Origin: CAZVAR01 sp964625225
GTDB lineage: Bacteria; Pseudomonadota; Alphaproteobacteria; JAJUGE01
DNA: 28,699 nt
Direction of reading: 5' to 3'
Assembly: GCA_964625225.1 (NCBI GenBank)
Contig: CAZVAR010000027.1
Location: 1-28,699 of the forward strand
Made by a program: the position numbers and the translations under genes. The stretch's first letter is position 1. Each line of letters starts with the position of its first letter. Shown here piece after piece: positions 15,969 to 23,725 of the stretch. Below the pieces are notes generated by a model. The model worked only from the letters and a program-made list of their open reading frames with translations. It was not told the origin of the DNA and made no database searches.

Positions 15969-18374
15969 CTACTTCCCGAACGCGCCCGCCTCACGCAGCT
16001 CGGCAAGCCGCGTCGCGTCGTAACCCAGCCACTCGGCCAGCGCCGCCTCCGTGTGCTGCCCGAGCGTCGGAGCGCCGACCGGCTCGCGCACGGGTGTACC
16101 CGTGAAGCGCATCGGATTGCGGATGCACGGCACCGTGCCGGCGGTTGCGTGCGGCGCGGTCGTCAGCAGGCCGCGCTCGCGCACCTCCGGCGCCTCCGCC
16201 GCCTCGGCGATGGTACGAATGGGGCCGGCCGGGACGCCGGCGGCACGCATCCGCTCCACCCAATTGTCGCGGGTATCCGTCGCGAAGATGTCGTCGAGAA
16301 TGACGCGCAGCCGCTCCTTGTTGGCGACACGTGCCGGATTGGTCTCGAAGTTCGGGTTCGCGCCGAGATCGGGGCGGCCGAGCACGTCGTTGACCAGCTT
16401 CTTCCAGACCCGCTCGCCGGCGATCGTCATCTGGAACGGGCCGTCGCTGGCCTGGAACACGCCGATCGGCTCCGCCGCCGGGCTGCCGTTGCCCATGCGC
16501 GACGGATTGCGGCCGTCGACCAGATAGGACATGCCGAAATGATAGGTCATCGCGACCGCGGTGTCGTAGAGCGCGACCTCCACATACTGTCCCTCGCCAG
16601 TCCGCTCGCGGGCGTAGAGCGCGGCGAGCACCGCCTGGGCCGCGGCGAGGCCGGTGGTCACGTCGATCATCGGGATGCCGGTGCGCACGGGCGGCCGGTC
16701 GGGATAGCCGGTGATCGACATGAAGCCGCTTTCCGCCTGGACGACCGGATCGTAGCCGGAGCGCGAGGCGAAGGCGCCGTCGCGGCCGTAGCCGGAGATC
16801 GAGCAGTAGACGAGACGCGGATTGGCTGCGGCCACCGTCGGGTAATCGAGGCCGAACTTCGCCATCACCCCGGTGCTGAAATTCTCGACCACCACATCGG
16901 CCTTGTCGATCAGCGCCCGTGCGACCGCGCGTCCCTCCACCGTGCCCAGGTCGAGCGCCACGCTGCGCTTGTTGCGGTTGTAGGCGAGATAGTAGGCGCC
17001 CTCGCCGCCGATCCTCGGAGACTGGTAGCCGCGCGAATCATCGCCGCCTTCGGGATGCTCGATCTTCAGCACGTCGGCGCCGAGGTCGCCGAGCGTCATC
17101 GTGCAGTGCGGTCCGGCGATGACCCGGGTGAAGTCGACGACCCGGATGCCGGCAAGGGCGGTGGTCGGCTCGGCCCGGGCCGCCGGCGCTGCGGATCGGG
17201 CGGACTTGGCGCCGTCGCCGAGCCACTCGGCCATGACCGCCTCGGTGTGCTGTCCCAGATAGGGTGCGCCGACCGGCTCGCTGACCGGCGTCCTGGAGAG
17301 ACGCAAGGGGCTGCGCACGTCCGGCACGTCGCCGGCCACCGGGTGCGGCGCGCGCCGGATCAGGCCGCGCTCCCGCGTTTCCGGGGCGTTCATCGCCTCC
17401 TCGATGGTCCGGATCGCGCCCACCGGCACGCCGGCCGCCCGCATCCGATCGACCCAGGCGTCGCGGCCGTCGGTCGCGAAGATGTCGTTCAGCACCGCGC
17501 GCAGCCGGTCCTGGTTCGCGACCCGTGCCGCATTGGTGGCGAAGTCGGGGTCCTCCAGCAGGTCCGGTCGGCCGAGCACTTCGCCGGCCAGCCGCCGCCA
17601 GGGCCGCTCGCCGGCGACGGTGAGGTAGAACGGCCCGTCGGCCGCCTCGAACACGCCGATCGGCTGCGCGATCGCGCTGCCGTTGCCGGTGCGCTGCGGG
17701 CACTTGCCGTCAACCAGATAGGACATGGTGGCATGCAGCGTCATCGAGAAGCCGGTGTCGAACAGCGGCACCTCGATATACTGGCCGAGGCCGGTGCGTT
17801 CGCGCGCGACCAGCGCCGCGACGATCGCCTGCACCGCGGTCATGCCCGTGGTCACGTCGATCATCGGCATCCCGGTGCGCACCGGCGGCCGGTCGGTGTC
17901 CCCGGTCATCGACATGAAGCCGCTTTCCGCCTGCACCACCGGGTCGTAGCCGGCGCGAGCCTTGAACGGGCCGGTGCGGCCGTAGGCCGACACCGAGCAG
18001 TAGATCAGGTCCGGCCGGTCCCGCGACACCGTCGCATAATCCAGCCCGTAGCGCTCCATCAGGCCGGTCCGGAAATTCTCGATCACCACGTCGGCCCGGT
18101 CGATCAGCGCCCGCGCGGTGCGAACGCCGTCCTCGGAATTGAGGTCGAGGGCGATGCTGCGCTTGCCGCGGTTGTAGCAGAGGAAGGCCGGCGACAGTCC
18201 CTTATACTCCGGCGGTTTGTAGCCCCGCGTGTCGTCGCCGCCCTGCGGGTTCTCGATCTTGACCACGTCGGCGCCGAGATCGGCCAGCGTCATGGCGCAG
18301 AGCGGCCCGGCGATCACGCGGCTGAAATCGGCGACGCGGATGCCGGCAAGCGGGGACTTTCTTGTTTCTGTCAT
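15969..18374 (-). CDS. Tandem two-domain family III CoA-transferase
   Basis: An 801-residue protein made of two full CaiB/BaiF domains, about residues 9-390 and 407-801, joined by an alanine-rich linker of about 20 residues. Single-domain relatives are about 400 residues. Both halves keep the fold motifs and the catalytic aspartate (MPMIDVTTG and IPMIDVTTG), so both may be active. Aligned by hand from LAGIRV, 36 of the first 47 residues are identical, so the halves are closest to each other and likely arose by internal duplication. Family III enzymes work as interlocked ring dimers, so this protein could fold as a covalent pseudo-dimer. The ATG at 18374 follows GGAAGAG; reading on to 18902 would run through the vapC region and is rejected. 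No frameshift or stop marks the junction. Confidence 0.93.
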   Translation of the reverse strand: MTETRKSPLAGIRVADFSRVIAGPLCAMTLADLGADVVKIENPQGGDDTRGYKPPEYKGLSPAFLCYNRGKRSIALDLNSEDGVRTARALIDRADVVIENFRTGLMERYGLDYATVSRDRPDLIYCSVSAYGRTGPFKARAGYDPVVQAESGFMSMTGDTDRPPVRTGMPMIDVTTGMTAVQAIVAALVARERTGLGQYIEVPLFDTGFSMTLHATMSYLVDGKCPQRTGNGSAIAQPIGVFEAADGPFYLTVAGERPWRRLAGEVLGRPDLLEDPDFATNAARVANQDRLRAVLNDIFATDGRDAWVDRMRAAGVPVGAIRTIEEAMNAPETRERGLIRRAPHPVAGDVPDVRSPLRLSRTPVSEPVGAPYLGQHTEAVMAEWLGDGAKSARSAAPAARAEPTTALAGIRVVDFTRVIAGPHCTMTLGDLGADVLKIEHPEGGDDSRGYQSPRIGGEGAYYLAYNRNKRSVALDLGTVEGRAVARALIDKADVVVENFSTGVMAKFGLDYPTVAAANPRLVYCSISGYGRDGAFASRSGYDPVVQAESGFMSITGYPDRPPVRTGIPMIDVTTGLAAAQAVLAALYARERTGEGQYVEVALYDTAVAMTYHFGMSYLVDGRNPSRMGNGSPAAEPIGVFQASDGPFQMTIAGERVWKKLVNDVLGRPDLGANPNFETNPARVANKERLRVILDDIFATDTRDNWVERMRAAGVPAGPIRTIAEAAEAPEVRERGLLTTAPHATAGTVPCIRNPMRFTGTPVREPVGAPTLGQHTEAALAEWLGYDATRLAELREAGAFGK

Positions 18375-18436
18375 CGGGCAGCTCTTCCATTCGACGGCGT
18401 ACCGGGCCATCCCCGAATACGCCAGGTTCCTGTCAT

Positions 18437-18841
18437 TCACGCGCCGGTCAGCAGCTCGAACTCCGGCAGTCTTGCCGCATTGCGATCGAACGTCGCGGTC
18501 TCGGCGCAGCCGAGCGCGCTGTTGATCTTGCCGATCAGGCAATCGGCGAAATCCGCGCCGCTGGTCCGATAGGCCCTGACCGCGGCAAGGGCGATCTCCG
18601 CCCGCTCGACATGGAATTCGGACGTGAGCAGGATCCGCTCGATCGCATCGGCGATCTGCGCGCGCTCGTAGCCGTAGGCCGCCCGCAGCACCCAGGCAAG
18701 CTCCACGAGCGCCGCGTGACTGATCAGACAGCGGTCTCCGGCCGTGTACGCCTGCTCGATGAAGGCTTCGGCCTGGGCCGTCTGGACCGGATCGTCGCGG
18801 ACCAGAAGGCGTACCAGAATGTTGGTATCCAATCCCTTCAT
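18437..18841 (-). CDS. vapC: VapC-type PIN-domain toxin
   Basis: A 134-residue PIN-domain ribonuclease, the toxin of a type II toxin-antitoxin pair; VapC proteins cut RNA, often initiator tRNA or rRNA loops. The acidic metal-binding residues are visible: Asp5 in GLDTNILVR, Glu47 in LVELAWVL, Asp97/Asp100 in ADFADCLIG and Asp119 in TFDRNA. Length is normal for the family. Its ATG overlaps the antitoxin stop codon by four bases (18838-18841), so translation is coupled. The pair sits between two CoA-transferase genes on the same strand, 62 bp upstream of the two-domain gene. Target RNA is unknown. Confidence 0.93.
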   Translation of the reverse strand: MKGLDTNILVRLLVRDDPVQTAQAEAFIEQAYTAGDRCLISHAALVELAWVLRAAYGYERAQIADAIERILLTSEFHVERAEIALAAVRAYRTSGADFADCLIGKINSALGCAETATFDRNAARLPEFELLTGA

Positions 18842-19098
18842 CGCCGCCGTGCCGCCGCTTCCAGCGCCGTGACCTGCCGCCCGACGGCCTCGTCCATTTC
18901 ATCGATCGTCGCGCGATGTCCGGGAGGCGGCAGAACGCCCTCGAGATCGGCGAGCCGGTAGGTGCGCGGGATCAGCAGGGCGGTTCCGTCTTCCTGGACG
19001 ATCACCTCGATCCGGTCCCCGGTCTTCAGCTTCAGGCGGTCGCGGACGGGCTTCGGCAGGGTCATCTGCCCCTTGCTGGTGAGAACCGTGGTGGCCAC
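18838..19098 (-). CDS. vapB: AbrB/MazE-fold antitoxin (VapB-type)
   Basis: An 86-residue antitoxin. Its N-terminal 50 residues form a SpoVT/AbrB swapped-hairpin DNA-binding domain: VLTSKGQMTLPKPVRDRLKL, then TGDRIEVIVQEDG. The C-terminal part (LADLEGVLPPPGHRATIDEMD) would wrap the toxin active site. The start is GTG at 19096-19098, with a perfect AAGGAGG site (19106-19112) seven bases upstream, which fixes it. It precedes the PIN toxin with a four-base overlap. By analogy with known pairs, the antitoxin, alone or with toxin, should repress its own promoter, and a fitting inverted repeat lies just upstream. Confidence 0.92.
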   Translation of the reverse strand: MATTVLTSKGQMTLPKPVRDRLKLKTGDRIEVIVQEDGTALLIPRTYRLADLEGVLPPPGHRATIDEMDEAVGRQVTALEAAARRR

Positions 19099-19127
19099 GG
19101 CGCGCCTCCTTACTTCCGACCCGGATT

Positions 19128-19158
19128 CTTACATACCGGTAAGGCGGCGAGGGAGCAA
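19128..19158 (-). promoter_or_regulatory. vapBC promoter with overlapping inverted-repeat operator
   Basis: Reading leftward, TTGCTC (19153-19158) and TATGTA (19130-19135) form -35 and -10 boxes separated by exactly 17 bp. The inverted repeat CTTACCGGTATGTAAG (19128-19143; arms CTTAC/GTAAG, centre containing the palindrome ACCGGT) covers the -10 box. It is a good candidate for antitoxin autoregulation. The AAGGAGG ribosome site and GTG start follow about 20-30 bp downstream. Confidence 0.5.
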
Positions 19159-19164
19159 GCCGGG

Positions 19165-20385
19165 TCAGCGGACCGCGCCGGCCGCGCGCAACCGCGCGAT
19201 CGCCTCGGCGTCGAAGCCGAACTCCGTCAGCACCGCGTCGGTGTGCTCGCCGAGCAGCGGTGCCGCGACGGGCGGGCCGACCGGGCTTTCTGACATGCGG
19301 ATGGGTGAGGCAACCACCTCCAAGGTCCCGGCCCTGGGATGCTCGACCGTGCGGACCATGCCGCGGTGCCGCACCTCCGGCGCGCGCAGCGCCTCGCCGA
19401 CGCTGCGGACCGATCCGGCCGGCACGCCGGCGCGGCGCATCTTGTCGATCCAGTTGGCGCGGCTGTCGGTGCGGAAGATCGACGTCAGCAACGCGCGCGT
19501 CTCCTCCCGGTGGGCGAGCCGCGCGTCATTGGTGGCGTAGCGGGGGTCCTCCAGCAGGTCGGGGCGACCCAGCACGTCGCGGCACATCCGCTCCCACTGC
19601 CGGGCGTTGCCGATCACGATCGTGATCAGCCCGTCGGCCGTTTCGAAGGTGCCGAACGGCTCCAGGAAGGGGTGCCGGTTGCCGAGGCGCTGCGGGTCGC
19701 GCCCGGTGACCAGATAGTTCTGCGCCAGGTTGGCCGTCACCGCGACGGCGCTGTCGAGCAGGGCGAGGTCGATGAACTGCCCCGTGCCGTCGCGGTCGCG
19801 GACCCGCAGGGCGGCGAGGATCGCCTGCGCCGCGAACATGCCGGTGAACATGTCGGCATAGGAGACGCCGGTCCGCATCGGCTCGCCGTCGGGTTCGCCG
19901 GTGACGGACATCATGCCGCTCTCGGCTTGCGCAACCGGGTCGTAGCCCGCCACCAGCTTGAGCGGGCTGTCGTGGCCGTAGCCGGAGATCGAGCAGTAGA
20001 TCAGCCGCGGGTTGATCGCCGACAGGGCCCGGTAATCGAGGCCGTGCCGGGCCATGACGTCGGGGCGGAAATTCTCGATCACCACGTCGACCTGTCGCGC
20101 CATCGCCCGGACCAGCTCCCGGCCTTCGGTGCTGGCGAGGTCGATCGCGATGCTTCGCTTGTTGCGGTTCGCGAACAGAAAATACGCCGCTTCGCCGGCG
20201 ATGTCGGGCGGCCGGAACTGCCGCGTGTCGTCGCCGCCGTCGGGGTTTTCCACCTTGATCACGTCGGCGCCGAGATCGGCGAGATTCAGCGTGCACCACG
20301 GTCCGGCGAGGACGCGCGTGAAGTCGAGGATACGAACTCCTGCGAGCGCGGGAAGCGGCGCGCCGCCGGTCGGGCACTCTGACAT
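19165..20385 (-). CDS. Family III CoA-transferase (CaiB/BaiF), copy B2
   Basis: A 406-residue complete CaiB/BaiF-type CoA-transferase and the first gene of the minus-strand run. It has LAGVRILDFTRVLAGP, KVENPDGGDDTR, the catalytic aspartate in RTGVSYADMFTG, and a C-terminal LLGEHTDAVL (Glu instead of the usual Gln). It is the sister of the gene at 14665-15867, sharing DVMxRHGLxY and NPRLIYCSISGYGHDSP. The ATG at 20385 is chosen because conserved sequence begins soon after; it has no clear Shine-Dalgarno, and an ATG near 20432 or a longer form to 20658 is possible but unconserved. It is divergent from the PBP4 gene across 154 bp. Its substrate is not assignable. Confidence 0.9.
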   Translation of the reverse strand: MSECPTGGAPLPALAGVRILDFTRVLAGPWCTLNLADLGADVIKVENPDGGDDTRQFRPPDIAGEAAYFLFANRNKRSIAIDLASTEGRELVRAMARQVDVVIENFRPDVMARHGLDYRALSAINPRLIYCSISGYGHDSPLKLVAGYDPVAQAESGMMSVTGEPDGEPMRTGVSYADMFTGMFAAQAILAALRVRDRDGTGQFIDLALLDSAVAVTANLAQNYLVTGRDPQRLGNRHPFLEPFGTFETADGLITIVIGNARQWERMCRDVLGRPDLLEDPRYATNDARLAHREETRALLTSIFRTDSRANWIDKMRRAGVPAGSVRSVGEALRAPEVRHRGMVRTVEHPRAGTLEVVASPIRMSESPVGPPVAAPLLGEHTDAVLTEFGFDAEAIARLRAAGAVR

Positions 20386-20539
20386 CGGAAACCGGTCCAG
20401 GGCCAGGCAAGAGAAGCGATGGTCGGGCGCCATCTTGGCGGCAGGCGCGAGTCTTGGGAAGAGCGTCTTGACCTTGCGCCTCGGAACCGCAGTTTGATCC
20501 GGCGGGGGCCCGGAGCGGGCCGGAGGAGGCAAGAGGAAC

Positions 20540-22063
20540 GTGCGTAGCAGGATTGCGGCGCTGCTGGTCGTCCTGGCAATGGCCGGGGCGGGCGGCGCGG
20601 CGGATGCCGCCGGGAAGGGGGCGAAGCCGCAGGCCCCGCGGACCGAGGCGGAGCTCATCGCGCAGCATCGCTTCGCGCCGGAGGAGGTCGGCTATGTGCT
20701 GTTCGACCCGAAAAGCGGCGGCGTGCTGACGGCGAAGAACGCGCATCGGCCCTTCATCCCCGCCTCGGTTTCAAAGGTACCGTCCGCGGTCGCGGCGCTC
20801 GCCGTGCTGGGGCCGGAGCACCGGTTCGAAACCCGGCTGCTGGCGGACGGGCGGATCGAAGGCGGCGTGCTGGAGGGTGACCTCTATCTCCGTGGCGGCG
20901 GCGATCCGTTCCTGATGACCGAGGATCTGCACGAGCTTGTCGACGGACTCCTGGCGCGGGGGATCACCCGGGTGGCCGGGCGCTTTCTCTACGATGCGAC
21001 GCTGTTGCCGGTCATCCAGCAGATCGATCCGCTGCAGCCGGACGCCGCGCAGTACAACGCCGGCATTTCCGCATTGTCGCTCAATCACAACCGTGTCGCC
21101 TTCGCCTGGCGCCATGACGGCGACCTCGAAACGCTGGCGGCGGAGACGTTCTCGGAATCCCGGACCGGCCGCATGCCCTTGAGCGGGATCCGCTACGATG
21201 CGGCGCCGCCGGGCGCGGACCCGTCGATCCCGCTCGTCCGCGCGGCGCGAAGCCCGGGCGAGCACTGGCTGATCTCGCCGCGGATCGCGAAGCAGGGGCG
21301 CACCTGGCTGCCGCTGCGCCGGCCGGAGGTCGTCGCCGCCGAGATCTTCCGGGCGCTGTGCGCCGACGCCGGGATCGAGCTGCCGCCGCCCGAGGCGGGC
21401 GTCACGCCGGACACGGCGGAGGTGCTGGCCGTCCACCGCTCCGAACCGCTGGTCGAGATCGTCCGGGCCACGCTGCGCTACAGCAACAATCTGGCCGCCG
21501 AGCTGGTCGGCCTCGCCACCGCATCGGCGCTCGAGGGCAGGCCGCTGTCGCTCGACCGGGCGAGCGCCCGGGTCGCCGAGTGGTATCGGAGCCGCATGCC
21601 GGCGGTCGACTGGACCGGCTTTGCGCCAGGCAACTTCTCCGGGCTCAGCTCGGCTGCGCGGGTCACGCCGGCACAGATCGCGGCCGTGCTCGTAATGGCC
21701 GCTCAAGAGTCGGGCGAGGGGGATCTCTTCGCGCTTCTGCCGCAGCAGACCTGGACGGTCGGAAACGGCAAGAGCACGGGCATTCGCGGCAAGAAGGCGA
21801 AGACCGTCAAGCCGAAGCCGCCGGATTTCGAGATCCGCGCCAAGACCGGGACGGTTGCCTACGGCAGCGGGCTCGCCGGCTATATCGACCGCCGCGGCGG
21901 CAGCCGACTCGGTTTCGTGATCCTCGTCTCGGACCTGGAGGCGCGGCGGGAATTCGATGCCTCCAACCGGGTCCGCTCGCTGCTCCTGCCGCGGGAGGCG
22001 AAGGCGTGGCTGCGGCGGGCACGGGGGCTGGCGCGGGAGCTGGTCCTGAAATGGGCGGGTTAG
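20540..22063 (+). CDS. dacB: D-alanyl-D-alanine carboxypeptidase/endopeptidase, PBP4 type (peptidase S13)
   Basis: A 507-residue class C penicillin-binding protein that trims or cleaves peptidoglycan peptides in the periplasm. An N-terminal signal sequence (MRSRIAALLVVLAMAGAGG, then ADAAG) suggests export. The three penicilloyl-serine motifs are in place: SVSK at 76-79 (nucleophile Ser76), SNN at 315-317 and KTG at 435-437. The long stretch between the first two motifs fits the inserted domains of PBP4. The start is GTG at 20540, preceded by GGAGGAGG and AGAGGA. A basic lysine-rich patch (GKKAKTVKPKPP) just before the KTG strand is unusual. It is divergent from the CoA-transferase run and 99 bp ahead of the acyl-CoA dehydrogenase gene. 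Confidence 0.93.
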   Translation: MRSRIAALLVVLAMAGAGGAADAAGKGAKPQAPRTEAELIAQHRFAPEEVGYVLFDPKSGGVLTAKNAHRPFIPASVSKVPSAVAALAVLGPEHRFETRLLADGRIEGGVLEGDLYLRGGGDPFLMTEDLHELVDGLLARGITRVAGRFLYDATLLPVIQQIDPLQPDAAQYNAGISALSLNHNRVAFAWRHDGDLETLAAETFSESRTGRMPLSGIRYDAAPPGADPSIPLVRAARSPGEHWLISPRIAKQGRTWLPLRRPEVVAAEIFRALCADAGIELPPPEAGVTPDTAEVLAVHRSEPLVEIVRATLRYSNNLAAELVGLATASALEGRPLSLDRASARVAEWYRSRMPAVDWTGFAPGNFSGLSSAARVTPAQIAAVLVMAAQESGEGDLFALLPQQTWTVGNGKSTGIRGKKAKTVKPKPPDFEIRAKTGTVAYGSGLAGYIDRRGGSRLGFVILVSDLEARREFDASNRVRSLLLPREAKAWLRRARGLARELVLKWAG

Positions 22064-22162
22064 GGACGTCCGCCGCGGCGTGACGTTGCCTCCGGCCCGG
22101 GGCGGCGCTATTGAGGGGATCAGTCACTGAGAACGCCCGTTCCTGCGAGGAGACCTCGTCCC

Positions 22163-23356
22163 GTGCCCGCACCCGATGTTGCCGCCGGTTCCGTCACCAT
22201 GCCGCTCGGCGAGACCTATCCCGAGATCCGGGAGGCGGTCCGCAAGCTGTGCGCCGATTTTCCCGGCGAGTATTGGCGCGAGAAGGACCGCGAGCGCGCC
22301 TATCCGACCGAGTTCGTCGAGGCGCTGACCCGCTCCGGCTTTCTCGCCGTGCTGATTCCCGAGGAATATGGCGGTGCCGGCCTGCCCATCTCCGCCGGCC
22401 AGGCGATCCTCGAGGAAATCCACGCCAGCGGCTGTAACGGGGCGGCCTGCCACGCCCAGATGTACACGATGGGTACGGTGCTGCGGCACGGCTCGGAGGA
22501 GCAGAAGCGGCAATATCTGCCGAAGATCGCGAAGGGCGAGCTGCGGCTCCAGGCCTTCGGCGTCACCGAGCCGACCAGCGGCACCGACACGCTCTCGCTG
22601 CGGACGACCGCCGTGCGGGACGGCGACGATTATGTCGTGAACGGCCAGAAGGTGTGGACCTCGCGCGCCCTGCAGTCGGATCTCATGCTGCTGCTGGCGC
22701 GCACGACGCCCAAGGAGAAGGCGGCGAAGCGCACCGAGGGCCTGTCGGTATTCCTGGTCGACATGCGCGAGGTGCTGGGCAAGGGCATGACCATCAAGCC
22801 GATCCGGACGATGGTCAACCACAACACGACCGAGGTGTTCTTCGACAATATGCGCATCCCCGCCTCCAGCCTGATCGGCCAGGAAGGCAGGGGCTTCCGC
22901 TACATCCTCGACGGGATGAACGCCGAGCGCATCCTGATCTCCGGCGAGAGCCTGGGCGACGTCCGCTGGTTCATCAACAAGGCGGTCTCCTACGCCAATG
23001 AGCGGGTCGTGTTCGGCAGGCCGATCGGCGCCAACCAGGGCATCCAGTTCCCGATCGCCGAGTGCTATGCGATGGGCGAGGCGGCGACCCTGATGGCGCG
23101 CAAGGCGGCGGCCCTGTTCGAGGCGGGCGAGCCCTGCGGCGCCGAGGCCAACATGGCGAAATATCTCGCCGCCGAGGCGGCCTGGAAGTCGGCCGATGTC
23201 TGCATGCAGACCTATGGCGGCTTCGCCTATGCCGAGGAGTACGACGTGGAGCGCAAGTTCCGCGAGGCGCGGCTCTATCGCACCGCGCCGATCTCCTCGA
23301 ACCTGATCCTCGGCTATATCGGCGAGCACGTGCTCGGGATGCCGCGCTCCTATTGA
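22163..23356 (+). CDS. Acyl-CoA dehydrogenase
   Basis: A 397-residue FAD-dependent acyl-CoA dehydrogenase, oxidising a CoA thioester to its enoyl form and passing electrons to electron-transfer flavoprotein. Family features in order: IPEEYGGAGL near 70, FGVTEPTSGTD near 132, GQKVWTS near 157, then YANERVVFGRPIGANQGIQF and the C-terminal MQTYGGFAYAEEYDVER. At the C-terminal site where short-chain enzymes carry the catalytic Glu (YEGTSE) this protein reads YRTAPISSN. The base may instead be the Glu of GMNAERI, as in isovaleryl- and long-chain-type enzymes. The start is GTG 22163 with GAGGAG at 22146-22151; an ATG at 22199 is an alternative without a ribosome site. Substrate is unknown. Confidence 0.93.
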   Translation: MPAPDVAAGSVTMPLGETYPEIREAVRKLCADFPGEYWREKDRERAYPTEFVEALTRSGFLAVLIPEEYGGAGLPISAGQAILEEIHASGCNGAACHAQMYTMGTVLRHGSEEQKRQYLPKIAKGELRLQAFGVTEPTSGTDTLSLRTTAVRDGDDYVVNGQKVWTSRALQSDLMLLLARTTPKEKAAKRTEGLSVFLVDMREVLGKGMTIKPIRTMVNHNTTEVFFDNMRIPASSLIGQEGRGFRYILDGMNAERILISGESLGDVRWFINKAVSYANERVVFGRPIGANQGIQFPIAECYAMGEAATLMARKAAALFEAGEPCGAEANMAKYLAAEAAWKSADVCMQTYGGFAYAEEYDVERKFREARLYRTAPISSNLILGYIGEHVLGMPRSY

Positions 23357-23396
23357 GCCGCCGAGGCCGGCTCCGGTGGCCGGCTGTCCCGGCGGC
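23357..23396 (+). terminator. Two-tier hairpin after the acyl-CoA dehydrogenase gene
   Basis: Immediately after the TGA, GCCGCCG (23357-23363) pairs with CGGCGGC (23390-23396), enclosing a second stem GCCGGC (23366-23371) with GCCGGC (23379-23384). Small unpaired bulges separate the tiers and no T-run follows. It probably ends the dehydrogenase transcript. The remainder of the 369-bp convergent gap to 23725 contains no gene I can recognise, only a short fragment (about 23600-23650) vaguely like a hydrolase leader. Confidence 0.4.
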
Positions 23397-23725
23397 GCCG
23401 CGGTTCGTCGCGTCGGCTCCCGGCAGGCTGCGCTCCGGTGCGGCGGGCCCGGGCGTTCGATCGTTGCCGTCAGGGGCGCCTTCGGGCCGGCCCATCGGGG
23501 CCCGTCCCCTTCGGCTGCATGCTGCCGGCATGCCGGTCGACTTCAAACGGGTGAAGGCGAGCGGTCGGCCGGTCCCGTAGGTTCGCTGTCAGCGCTTCGG
23601 TGAGCGGCTGCGCGACGGCGTGAGGCTGATCCTTCCGGCCCCGACCGAAGGACGCGCGGTCGACCGGGCTGTGACCACGGTCGAGTCCCCGCTTCCCCGG
23701 GAGGTGATGGGGCCGCGCTGGGGCG

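Noticed and set aside
17150..17220. Idea that the two-domain CoA-transferase is two genes merged by a sequencing error
   Set aside because: No stop, start or ribosome site lies at the junction and the linker keeps frame; the fusion looks genuine, though reads cannot be inspected here.
16053..18572. An 839-codon open frame on the plus strand
   Set aside because: Antisense shadow of the two-domain CoA-transferase; composition is His/Arg/Asp-rich with no family motif.
18375..18902. In-frame N-terminal extension of the two-domain CoA-transferase
   Set aside because: It would overlap vapC in another frame and is unconserved; ATG 18374 with GGAAGAG fits better.
23530..23725. Possible CocE-type hydrolase remnant (RLRDGVRL) in the convergent gap
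   Set aside because: Only about eight residues resemble the family leader, with no following motifs, so chance is likely.
23357..23725. Small genes in the 369-bp convergent gap
   Set aside because: Short frames in several phases lack ribosome sites and recognisable sequence.
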